This document shows, in pieces, positions 1 through 6,128 of a stretch of DNA of 6,937 nucleotides. This DNA is from Micromonosporaceae bacterium (GTDB lineage: Bacteria; Actinomycetota; Actinomycetes; Mycobacteriales; Micromonosporaceae), in assembly GCA_019689695.1 (NCBI GenBank), contig JADGHA010000227.1, positions 1-6,937 on the forward strand. Reading direction: 5' to 3'. The position numbers and the translations under genes are program-made. Every line of letters starts with the position of its first letter. Position 1 is the stretch's first letter. Below the pieces are notes generated by a model. That model saw only the letters and a program-made list of their open reading frames with translations, made no database searches and had not been told where the DNA came from.

Positions 1-11
1 CCGCCCTCGCC

Positions 12-1757
12 GTGCCGCCGAAGGCCGACCCGCCGCCCCTCCCCGAGCCACCCCCAGCGCGTACTCTCCGGGAGATCCTGCGGCTGGTCACCAACGACCC
101 CCGGTACGGGCTCGCCGCGCTGGCGCTGTTCTCGGTGACGGCCGTGTTCGGCCTGGACGGGTCGGTGCTGCCGTGGCTGTGGGCGGACCTGGTGGACGGC
201 GCCGGCGGAATGGCCTGGCCGGCGGCCGGCATCATCGCCGCGCTGCTGCTGACCGCACCGCTGCCGTACTACACCGCCCGGTGGTTCCCGGAATGGTGGG
301 TGCGGCAGATGCTGCGGATCAGCCTGCGCCTGGTGCACGGCCAGACCGGGCCCCGCCGGGTCAGCGCGCACACCCCGGCCGAGGTGGTCGCCCAGGGCGG
401 CGACACCGAGCGGGTGGTGATCCTCGCCGACAACATGGTCGACCAGTTCGGCTGCCTGGTCATTCTGGTCGCGATGACGCTGGTCTCGGGCACCGTCGTC
501 CCGGCGCTGTTCTTCCTCGGCACGATGGTCGTCTCCGGGGCGGCCGCCCCCCGGGGCGGGCCGGGGCGGGCCGCCGCCGCGCGGGGCCCGGGGGCGCCCC
601 GCGCCGCGTTCGCGACCGCGCTGGTGTCGTCGCTGTCCGCCGCCCGGACGGTGAAGCTGGCCGGGGCCACCCGGCCCGTCCTGGCGCACCTGGCCCGGCT
701 GGACGCGGCGCGCAGCGAGCGGCAGCGGCGCGAGATCGCCGTGCAGGTCTGGTCCCGGTCGACACCGTCGGTGGCCAGCGGGCTGCTGCCGGTGGGTGCG
801 TGGGCGCTGCTGCTGGCCGGCCAACTCTCCCCGGGGGCGACGCTGGTCGCGGTCTCCACGCTCGGCGCGGCCCGGTGGTTCGCCTGGACCACCGCGTCCC
901 TGGTGTCCCAGCTGCCGTCCGCCCGGGTGTGGACCCGACGCACCGTCGCCATGACCGGCGTCGGCGCCTACTCGGCGGCGGTGCCGGGAGTGGACCTCTC
1001 CGCGGGGACCGCGCCGGCGCCGCCGGCCGCGCCGCGGCACCCGCTGCACCGGCTGGAGCTGTCCGGGTTCACCGCGGTGCACGAGGACGGGACGGTGGGC
1101 GTGCGGGGCATCGACCTTACTGTCGAACGTGGACAGCTGGTGCTCGTGGTCGGCCCGGTCGGCTCGGGCAAGTCGTCCCTGCTGCGCGCGCTGGCCGGCA
1201 TCGTCCACCACACCGGCGCGCTGCGCTGGAACGGCCAGCTGGTCACCGAGCCGGAGCTGTTCCTGCGGCCCAACCAGATCGGCTACGTCGGGCAGCTGCC
1301 GCGGGTGCTCTCCGGCACGGTGGGCGACAACATCCAGCTGGGCCACCAGGTGGACGCGGCCAGCGCGGTGTCCACCGCCCAGCTGGACCACGATCTGGCC
1401 GCCGCTACCGGAAGTCACGCCGGGGCCGCGGGAGGTAACAGCGGTCTGGGGCTGCTGATCGGGCACAAGGGCACCCGGCTCTCCGGCGGGCAGCTGCAGC
1501 GGCTGGCCCTGGCCCGGGCACTCGCCCCCCGCACCGAGCTGCTCATCGCCGACGACGTGTCCTCCGCACTCGACGTCACCACCGAGCTGGAGCTGTGGCG
1601 GGCACTGCGCGCACACGGGGTGACCGTGGTCGGCTCCACCTCGAAGCGGGCTGCCCTGGCCCAGGCCGACAAGGTGTTGGTGCTGCTCGCCGGCACCGCG
1701 GTGGCCCAGGGCACCTGGGCCGAACTGGCCGACGAGTGGGGCCACCTCGCGGGGTAG
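12..1757 (+). CDS. ABC exporter half-transporter (membrane domain fused to ATPase), degenerate-site subunit; start uncertain
   Basis: An ABC-type half-exporter of 581 residues if it starts at the GTG at 12. No Shine-Dalgarno sequence is visible before that GTG and the frame is open to the left edge, so the true start may lie outside. Residues about 30-335 form the hydrophobic membrane domain, with TM-like stretches near 35-50, 70-90, 145-175 and 255-290. The ATPase domain follows. Walker A is GPVGSGKS (381-388), the Q-loop glutamine is about 428, the signature LSGGQ is 490-494, and Walker B LLIADD ends at D514-D515. The catalytic glutamate after Walker B is Asp515, and the H-loop histidine position is occupied by Ser544 (GSTSKRAAL). 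In heterodimeric exporters such as TM287/288 such changes mark the non-catalytic nucleotide site, so a partner subunit is expected, perhaps just upstream of the window. The substrate cannot be told; drug, lipid or peptide export are all possible. A 74-base G+C-only tract lies in the membrane domain (separate entry). Confidence 0.9.
   Translation: MPPKADPPPLPEPPPARTLREILRLVTNDPRYGLAALALFSVTAVFGLDGSVLPWLWADLVDGAGGMAWPAAGIIAALLLTAPLPYYTARWFPEWWVRQMLRISLRLVHGQTGPRRVSAHTPAEVVAQGGDTERVVILADNMVDQFGCLVILVAMTLVSGTVVPALFFLGTMVVSGAAAPRGGPGRAAAARGPGAPRAAFATALVSSLSAARTVKLAGATRPVLAHLARLDAARSERQRREIAVQVWSRSTPSVASGLLPVGAWALLLAGQLSPGATLVAVSTLGAARWFAWTTASLVSQLPSARVWTRRTVAMTGVGAYSAAVPGVDLSAGTAPAPPAAPRHPLHRLELSGFTAVHEDGTVGVRGIDLTVERGQLVLVVGPVGSGKSSLLRALAGIVHHTGALRWNGQLVTEPELFLRPNQIGYVGQLPRVLSGTVGDNIQLGHQVDAASAVSTAQLDHDLAAATGSHAGAAGGNSGLGLLIGHKGTRLSGGQLQRLALARALAPRTELLIADDVSSALDVTTELELWRALRAHGVTVVGSTSKRAALAQADKVLVLLAGTAVAQGTWAELADEWGHLAG
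535..608. other. 74-base tract containing only G and C inside the exporter membrane domain
   Basis: No A or T occurs from 535 to 608. The tract is in frame and encodes a low-complexity run rich in Ala, Gly, Pro and Arg (about residues 176-199). Normal-looking transmembrane sequence precedes it (LGTMVVSG) and normal coupling-region sequence follows it (FATALVSSLSAARTVKLAG). In this family the segment normally carries mixed hydrophobic and charged residues leading out of the third membrane helix. It could be genuine drift, a conversion event or a consensus error in a hard-to-sequence region. Confidence 0.85.
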
Positions 1758-1768
1758 CGAATCTCATC

Positions 1769-1798
1769 TTGACGCCGTGTGATCTCGATCACTAGGTT
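1769..1798 (+). promoter_or_regulatory. Predicted sigma-70-type promoter of the sugar importer operon
   Basis: A -35 element TTGACG (1769-1774) and a -10 element TAGGTT (1793-1798) are separated by 18 bases, close to the actinobacterial housekeeping pattern (TTGACN, TAGRNT). The promoter begins only 11 bases after the exporter stop codon. The expected transcription start is near 1805, leaving a leader of about 87 bases before the ATG at 1892. The assignment rests on sequence pattern and position only. Confidence 0.6.
1778..1793. promoter_or_regulatory. Crp/GlxR-family operator within the promoter spacer
   Basis: The site reads TGTGATCTCGATCACT. It matches the Crp consensus TGTGA-N6-TCACA at 9 of 10 defined positions, and its inner bases nearly equal the ideal Escherichia coli CRP site. 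GTGATC and GATCAC form a perfect inverted repeat around a two-base centre (1779-1792). It fills the space between the -35 and -10 boxes and touches the -10, a position where a bound regulator would more likely repress than activate. Actinobacterial Crp homologues (GlxR, mycobacterial Crp) recognise the same motif. A LacI- or GntR-type repressor is the alternative reader. Confidence 0.6.
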
Positions 1799-1891
1799 GC
1801 CACAGTGGCCCGAAAATGCCGGGCGACGAAGGCGTCAACTTCCGGAAAGCTACCGATCAGAAGGCAAGCGACAGGACGGGACGAACGCGTC

Positions 1892-3202
1892 ATGCGACAT
1901 GCGAGGCTGGCCAGGGGTGTCGTGTGCGTCATCGCCGCGGCAGGGTTGTTCGCGACCTCCGGCTGCGGCGCGGTGCTCGGCACCGCGGGACCCGCGGCCG
2001 GCTCCCGCAACCGCATCCAGGTGTGGGCGCTGCAGGACCCGCAGAACCAGCCGGTCATCGAGGCCGGCATCAGGGCGTACAACCGCTCGGCGATCATCGG
2101 GGCCGAGCTGCTCACCTACGTCAACGACGCGTACAAGCAGAAGCTGCAGGTGTCGATGGGCTCGCCGAACCCACCGGACGTCTTCTTCAACTGGGGTGGC
2201 GGTAACCTCGCCCAGTTCGTCCGGGCGGGCAACGTGGTCGACCTGACCACCCGGCTGGAGCGCGACCCGAACGCGAACATCTTCCTGGACAGCGTCATGA
2301 AGGTCGGCCAGGTGGACGGCCGGCAGTACGGGTTGCCGATGAACGGCATCCAGCCGGTGGTGCTGTTCTACAACAAGAAGGTCTTCGCCGACGCCCGCGT
2401 CAAGCCACCGACCACCTTCGACGAACTGCTGTCGCTCGTGGACATCTTCAAGGACCGGGACATCACCCCGATCGCGCTGCCCGGCGCCCAGGGGTGGACC
2501 GAGCTGATGTACCTGGAGTACCTGCTGGACCGGGTCGGCGGGCCGGAGAAGTTCGCCGCCATCGCCGCCGACAAGCCCGACGCCTGGCGCGACCCGGCGG
2601 TGCTGCGCGCCCTGACCATGTGCCAGGACCTGGCCAAGCGGGGCGCCTTCGGCAAGAACTTCGCGTCCATCAACTACGACAACACCGGCGCGTCACGGTT
2701 GTTCGCCACCGGAAAGGCGGCGATGTTCCTGATGGGTAGCTGGGAGTACAGCAGCCAGGCGAGCAACAACCCCGAGTTCGTCCGCAGCGGCAACCTTGGC
2801 TGGGTGCCGTTCCCGAAGGTCGACGGCGGCGCCGGAGACCCGAAGAACGTGGTGGGCAACCCGAGCAACTACTTCTCGGTGACCAGCCGGTCGTCGCACC
2901 GGGATGCGGCGGTCAACTTCGTGGTCTCCATGGTCACCTCGAAGGAGTACATCTCGGCACTGATCGACGCCGGGCAGGTGCCGGCGGTGAAGGGCGTGGA
3001 CAAGCAGCTGGCCACCAGCGCCAACGCCGACTTCGCCACCTTCACCTACCGCATGGTGGCCGACGCCAAGGCGTTCACCCAGTCCTGGGACCAGGCGTTG
3101 AGCCCGTCCGTCGCCAGCGAGCTGCTGACCAACCTGCAGAAGCTGTTCCTGTCCGACATCTCACCGCAGCAGTTCGTCACGGCGATGGAGAAGGCCAAGT
3201 GA
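1892..3202 (+). CDS. Carbohydrate ABC transporter substrate-binding lipoprotein
   Basis: A 436-residue extracellular solute-binding protein of the UgpB/MalE type (COG1653-like), which captures a sugar outside the membrane and delivers it to the two permeases downstream. The ATG at 1892 is chosen because it gives a textbook lipoprotein signal: basic n-region (MRHARLARG), hydrophobic core, then TSGC with Cys25 as the likely lipid anchor. A purine-rich GGACGGG lies 11 bases before it. Family features include PPDVFFNWGGG (94-104), YGLPMNGIQPVVLFYNKK (146-163) and the hinge-region LFATGKAAMFLMGSWEY (270-286). Aromatic residues such as W101 and W284 could stack on sugar rings. The length is typical. 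It is first in the operon and overlaps the next gene by four bases. An upstream in-frame GTG at 1805 would add 29 residues before the signal peptide and is less likely. The sugar cannot be named from sequence; oligosaccharides of the raffinose, xylobiose or chitobiose classes fit equally. Confidence 0.9.
   Translation: MRHARLARGVVCVIAAAGLFATSGCGAVLGTAGPAAGSRNRIQVWALQDPQNQPVIEAGIRAYNRSAIIGAELLTYVNDAYKQKLQVSMGSPNPPDVFFNWGGGNLAQFVRAGNVVDLTTRLERDPNANIFLDSVMKVGQVDGRQYGLPMNGIQPVVLFYNKKVFADARVKPPTTFDELLSLVDIFKDRDITPIALPGAQGWTELMYLEYLLDRVGGPEKFAAIAADKPDAWRDPAVLRALTMCQDLAKRGAFGKNFASINYDNTGASRLFATGKAAMFLMGSWEYSSQASNNPEFVRSGNLGWVPFPKVDGGAGDPKNVVGNPSNYFSVTSRSSHRDAAVNFVVSMVTSKEYISALIDAGQVPAVKGVDKQLATSANADFATFTYRMVADAKAFTQSWDQALSPSVASELLTNLQKLFLSDISPQQFVTAMEKAK
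3187..3194 (+). promoter_or_regulatory. Ribosome binding site of the first permease
   Basis: GGAGAAGG lies inside the last codons of the binding-protein gene, four bases before the GTG at 3199. With the GTGA stop/start overlap at 3199-3202 it supports translational coupling and fixes the permease start. Confidence 0.7.
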
Positions 3203-4068
3203 GTGCAAGGTCGCAGCGGCCCGGGTTCGGCTGGGCCGCGCCCGCCACAGTGTTCTTCGTGGCGTTCGGCATCCTGCCGATCGCGATCGTGGCGTACCTG
3301 AGCCTGACCCGCTGGAACGGTCTGGGCTCGCCGGAGTGGGCCGGCCTGGAGAACTGGCGGGCGCTGCCGGACGACCCGGACGCGCTCAACGGGATCAAGG
3401 TGACCTTCCTGCTCACCCTGCTCTGTTGGCTGATCCAGACCCCGGTGTCGCTGCTGCTCGGTGTGTGGTCGGCCGGCCGGCAGCGCTCCCGGGCGATACT
3501 GTCCACAGTGTTCTTCCTGCCGCTGCTGCTGTCCACCACGGCGATCGCGCTGACCTGGCTGTCCTTTCTGGACCCGAACTTCGGGCTCGCCGCCAGCCTG
3601 GGCGGGTCCAGCCTGCTCAGCTCGCCCCACCAGGCGCTGTACGCGGTGGCGTTCGTCATCGCCTGGCAGTTCGTGCCCTTCCACACCCTGCTCTACCAGG
3701 CCGCCGCCCGGCAGATCCCGACCAGCATGTACGAGGACGCCGAGCTGGCCGGCGCGAACACGCTGCGCCAGTTCTTCGCCATCACGCTGCCGCAGCTGCG
3801 CAACACGATCATCGCCTCGTCGGTGCTGATCGTCGTCGGCTCGCTGACCTACTTCGAGTCGATCCTGCTGCTCACCGGCGGCGGACCGGGTACCGCCACC
3901 CGGGTGCTGCCACTGCACATGTACATCAAGGGATTCGTCGGCTTCGACATGGGCTTCGCCAGTGCCCTGGCGGTGCTGCTGGTGGCGGTCGGCACACTGC
4001 TGTCGGTGCTGATCGTGCGGTCCACCGGCTACTACCGGATGGCCAGTGACCGGGAGGGGTTCCTGTGA
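3199..4068 (+). CDS. Sugar ABC transporter permease, MalF/UgpA type
   Basis: A 289-residue inner-membrane permease with about six transmembrane segments: first helix near residues 11-35, then stretches near 70-95, 100-122, 145-165, 205-225 and 255-278. The cytoplasmic EAA loop that docks the ATPase is EDAELAGANTLRQFFAITLP (179-198), with the conserved Gly185 and the I-x-LP ending. LTGGGPGTAT before the last helices is typical of the MalF/LacF/UgpA group. It should form the channel with the second permease and receive sugar from the upstream lipoprotein. The start overlaps the binding-protein stop (GTGA) and has a good ribosome binding site. Length is normal and no defect is seen. Confidence 0.93.
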   Translation: MSARSQRPGFGWAAPATVFFVAFGILPIAIVAYLSLTRWNGLGSPEWAGLENWRALPDDPDALNGIKVTFLLTLLCWLIQTPVSLLLGVWSAGRQRSRAILSTVFFLPLLLSTTAIALTWLSFLDPNFGLAASLGGSSLLSSPHQALYAVAFVIAWQFVPFHTLLYQAAARQIPTSMYEDAELAGANTLRQFFAITLPQLRNTIIASSVLIVVGSLTYFESILLLTGGGPGTATRVLPLHMYIKGFVGFDMGFASALAVLLVAVGTLLSVLIVRSTGYYRMASDREGFL

Positions 4069-4124
4069 CCGGGCTTGCGAGCGATCCATTGTCGAGCGAC
4101 CGGCGGCGTCGTGCCGTCGGCGAC

Positions 4125-4130
4125 GGGAGG
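4125..4130 (+). promoter_or_regulatory. Ribosome binding site deciding the second permease start
   Basis: GGGAGG sits five bases before the GTG at 4136, an excellent Shine-Dalgarno match and spacing. It favours this start over the in-frame GTG at 4046 (inside the upstream gene) and the ATG at 4220, neither of which has a comparable site. Confidence 0.75.
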
Positions 4131-4135
4131 CTGCG

Positions 4136-5239
4136 GTGAGCGAGTTCGCGGGCGGACCATCATTCCGGGACCGGCACGGCCAGCCGGCGGCGGGCCGGGC
4201 CGTCCCGCAGTCGCGGGCGATGGCGCGGCAGCCGGTCTATCCGCCGGCGACCGGCCGCCCGGGCTACCCGCCGGCGGTGCAGCAGCCGACCTACCCCGCG
4301 CCCAGGCCGACGCTGCCCCCGCTGCGCCACGGCGGCCGGCCCGCGGTGACCGCGAGGCCCGCCCCCTTCCGGGTGGCCCGGCACGTCCCGCCGCGCCGCC
4401 GCTGGCCGAACCGGTTCGGCCCGCTGGGCCGGTCCGGCGGCGTGCTCAGCGCGCTCGGCGCCGCCATCTGGTTCGTGGTGGTGGCCGCGCCGCTCTACTT
4501 CATCGCCATCACCAGCCTGCGCACCTCCGACGCGTACGTCACCGAGGGCGCCCTGCACCCACCGTCCTCGATCACGCTGGACAACTTCGGCAAGGTGCTC
4601 GACCTGGGCTTCGGGCAATTCCTGGCCAACAGCGCCGCGGTCACCATCGCCACCGTGGTGTTCGTCCTCGCCATGGCGCTGCCCGCCTCGTACAGCATCG
4701 TGCGCAGCCGCAGCCGCTCGGTCCAGCTGGCGTTCAGCATCTTCCTGCTCGGCCTGGCCATCCCGGCCCAGGCGGTGATCATCCCGCTCTACCTCATCAT
4801 CACCCGCCTGCACCTGTACGACTCGCTGACCGCGATCGTCCTGCCCACGGTGGCGTTCTCCCTGCCGGTGGCGATGGTGGTCTTCACCAGCCACCTGCGG
4901 GACATCCCGAAAGAGCTGTACGAGTCGATGATCATGGACGGCGGGACGCCCAGGTCGATCTTCTTCCAGCTGGTCGTGCCCTCGTCGCGCCCCGCCCTGG
5001 TCAGCGTCGGCATCTACAGTGGACTGAATGCGTGGAACGGCTTCATCTTCCCGCTGGTGTTCACCCAGAGCCGGGAGCGGCAGGTGGTCCCGCTGGGCCT
5101 GTGGAACTTCCAGAGCCAGTTCGGCACCGACGTGCCCGGCCTGTTCGCCGCGGTGATCATCTCCTCGGTGCCGGTGTTCGCGCTCTACCTGTTCGGCCGC
5201 CGGCACCTGCTGCACGGCCTGGCCGCCGGGTACCGCTGA
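4136..5239 (+). CDS. Sugar ABC transporter permease, MalG/UgpE type, with proline-rich N-terminal tail
   Basis: A 367-residue permease; MalG-type proteins are usually about 270-300 residues. The excess is a hydrophilic N-terminal tail of about 100 residues rich in Pro, Arg, Ala and Tyr, with spaced YPP or YPAP units at 35-37, 44-46 and 53-56 and a basic patch PPRRRWPNR (85-93) just before the first membrane helix (about 103-125). The rest is canonical: ITSLRTSDAYVTEG after TM1, about six helices, and an EAA loop ESMIMDGGTPRSIFFQLVVP (263-282) with Gly269. It ends LHGLAAGYR, typical of MalG proteins that finish at the membrane. It is third in the operon, 67 bases after the first permease. The tail is predicted to be disordered and cytoplasmic, with unknown role. 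No ATPase gene follows, so energy coupling probably comes from an MsiK-like protein encoded elsewhere. Confidence 0.92.
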   Translation: MSEFAGGPSFRDRHGQPAAGRAVPQSRAMARQPVYPPATGRPGYPPAVQQPTYPAPRPTLPPLRHGGRPAVTARPAPFRVARHVPPRRRWPNRFGPLGRSGGVLSALGAAIWFVVVAAPLYFIAITSLRTSDAYVTEGALHPPSSITLDNFGKVLDLGFGQFLANSAAVTIATVVFVLAMALPASYSIVRSRSRSVQLAFSIFLLGLAIPAQAVIIPLYLIITRLHLYDSLTAIVLPTVAFSLPVAMVVFTSHLRDIPKELYESMIMDGGTPRSIFFQLVVPSSRPALVSVGIYSGLNAWNGFIFPLVFTQSRERQVVPLGLWNFQSQFGTDVPGLFAAVIISSVPVFALYLFGRRHLLHGLAAGYR

Positions 5240-5274
5240 GCGGGCTCACCGACACCAGCTCGGGCCGGAGCGCG

Positions 5275-5379
5275 AAGCTGCCGGATCCGGCGCCCGGTGG
5301 CGTGGAACACCGCGTTGGCGATCGCCGCCGCTGCGGCCGCCACGCCGATCTCGCCGCAGCCCTCGACCGCGAGCGGGTC
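5275..5379 (-). pseudogene. C-terminal relic of a xanthine dehydrogenase molybdopterin-binding subunit
   Basis: Read on the minus strand, this stretch gives DPLAVEGCGEIG (5379-5344), then an Ala-rich run, then IANAVFHATGRRIRQL ending at 5275. This resembles the conserved end of xanthine dehydrogenase family large subunits (NPLG-x-G-x-GEIG, AAIANAVYHATG, R-x-RxLPI). One base further on, the reading shifts frame to ALRPELVSVS, which resembles the expected RPEL-type tail, so a frameshift is likely. Upstream on the same strand an in-frame TGA blocks the frame near 5480 and no other part of the large protein is present. I infer a decayed fragment left from deletion or rearrangement. The family recognition is from memory of the motif, not an alignment. 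Confidence 0.55.
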
Positions 5380-5433
5380 GCCAACTTGCCCGACGTAGCG
5401 GCGAATATTCCCGACATTGGCCATGTCGATCAT

Positions 5434-5477
5434 GGTGACCCGGCGCGTCTCACCGCGGCGAGACGCGCCGGATCACC
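5434..5477. terminator. Long GC-rich hairpin between convergent genes, likely terminator
   Basis: Bases 5440-5451 (CCGGCGCGTCTC) pair perfectly with 5460-5471 across an eight-base loop. After one mismatch, GGTGA (5434-5438) pairs with TCACC (5473-5477), giving 17 pairs in 18. It lies 22 bases past the VOC stop codon and about 195 bases past the permease stop. There is no T-tract on either side, which is common for actinobacterial terminators. It most plausibly ends the VOC transcript and may also block read-through from the importer operon. Confidence 0.65.
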
Positions 5478-5499
5478 CGTGATCGCCCAGCGCCGGCGG

Positions 5500-5976
5500 T
5501 CAGGCCCGGCCCTCGAAGGCGTCCACCAGCCCCTTGATCTCGATCTTGCTCATGCCGAGCATCGCCTTCGTCGCCCGGCCGGCCTTCTCCCGGTCCGGGT
5601 CGCCCAGCAGCTGGAACAGGACGGTCGGGACGATCTGCCAGGACAGCCCGTACCTGTCCTTCAGCCAGCCGCACGGGCCCGGCTCGCCGCCGTCGCTCAG
5701 CGCCGCCCACAGGCGGTCCACCTCCGCCTGGTCCTCGCGTGTGACGAGCAACGAGATCGCCTCGGTGAACTTGTGGTGAGGGCCGCCGTTGAACGCGACG
5801 AACGGCCTGCCGTCCAGCTCGAAGCTCACTGTCATCACGGTGCCCTCCGGCCCCGGCCCATCCGCGCCGTACCGGCTCACGTCGGTGATCCGGGAGTTGG
5901 GGAAGAGGGCGACGTACTGGTTGGCCGCCTCTTCGGCCTGGTTGTCGAACCACAGGAACGGCGTGATCCCCTGCAT
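5500..5976 (-). CDS. VOC (glyoxalase/PhnB-like) superfamily protein, 3-dmu-9_3-mt type
   Basis: A 158-residue protein of the vicinal oxygen chelate superfamily, in the PhnB-like group often mislabelled 3-demethylubiquinone methyltransferase. Family motifs appear in order: ITPFLWFDNQAEEAANQY (4-21), LFPNSRI (24-30), GPGPEGTVMTVSFELDGRPF (40-59), AFNGGPHHKFTEAISL (61-76), and GEPGPCGWLKDRYGLSWQIV (97-116), ending with the usual LLGDPD and MLGMSKIEI elements. Length is normal for the family. The ATG at 5976 is set by GAGGAG seven bases upstream and by the family's usual M-x-x-ITPFLWF beginning; the frame continues open upstream to 6135 but that part has no family character. These proteins are cytoplasmic and their substrates are mostly unknown, so no reaction is assigned. 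It stands alone, convergent with the importer operon and divergent from the SDR gene. Confidence 0.92.
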   Translation of the reverse strand: MQGITPFLWFDNQAEEAANQYVALFPNSRITDVSRYGADGPGPEGTVMTVSFELDGRPFVAFNGGPHHKFTEAISLLVTREDQAEVDRLWAALSDGGEPGPCGWLKDRYGLSWQIVPTVLFQLLGDPDREKAGRATKAMLGMSKIEIKGLVDAFEGRA

Positions 5977-6128
5977 CGTGGTGCTCCTCGTGTCTCGGTG
6001 TCGCGGGCCCTGTGCCCGATCTACCCGGGCGTCGAGCAGGCCCGCCCCGAATCGACACCCGCCGCCGAGTTTTTTTCCCGACCCGGATGGCACGTTTCGA
6101 CCCGCCCGGCCCGGCGTACGGGACCGGC
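5977..6128. other. Divergent intergenic region between the VOC and SDR genes
   Basis: These 152 bases separate two divergent starts and should hold both promoters. On the minus strand TAGATC (6018-6023) could be a -10 for the VOC gene, but no convincing -35 lies at the right distance. A run of seven T (6070-6076) is the only AT-rich spot. For the SDR gene only a weak GGGA precedes the ATG. No operator-like palindrome stood out. Confidence 0.4.
5984..5989 (-). promoter_or_regulatory. Ribosome binding site of the VOC gene
   Basis: On the minus strand GAGGAG is followed by seven bases and then ATG at 5976. This is a strong Shine-Dalgarno match and decides the start against the longer open frame upstream. 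Confidence 0.75.

Larger units (their letters stand above)
5240..5499. other. Intergenic region between convergent genes
   Basis: These 260 bases lie between the stop of the second permease (+) and the stop of the VOC gene (-). They contain no intact gene. The contents I can support are the xanthine dehydrogenase relic (about 5275-5379) and the long hairpin at 5434-5477; both have their own entries. No promoter was recognised here. Confidence 0.6.

Noticed and set aside
3046..4089. A 347-codon open frame on the minus strand
   Set aside because: It is antisense to the first permease, rich in Gln, Arg, Gly and His with no recognisable motifs; it is the usual complement shadow.
4101..4124. Small hairpin CGTCG/CGACG before the second permease
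   Set aside because: Only five pairs, with no covering of the ribosome binding site; too weak to call an attenuator.
4046..4135. Upstream GTG start for the second permease
   Set aside because: It lies inside the first permease gene and adds 30 Arg/Cys-rich residues, while GGGAGG at 4125-4130 points clearly to 4136.
5280..5291. Perfect palindrome GCCGGATCCGGC
   Set aside because: It is short, lacks a spacer and lies within the gene relic, with nothing to tie it to a promoter.
5471..5484. GATCAC-CC-GTGATC inverted repeat, the arms of the promoter operator in swapped order
   Set aside because: It is not a Crp-type TGTGA-N6-TCACA site, partly overlaps the hairpin stem and has no promoter nearby.
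6070..6076. Run of seven T as a terminator
   Set aside because: No inverted repeat precedes it and no plus-strand gene ends upstream of it.
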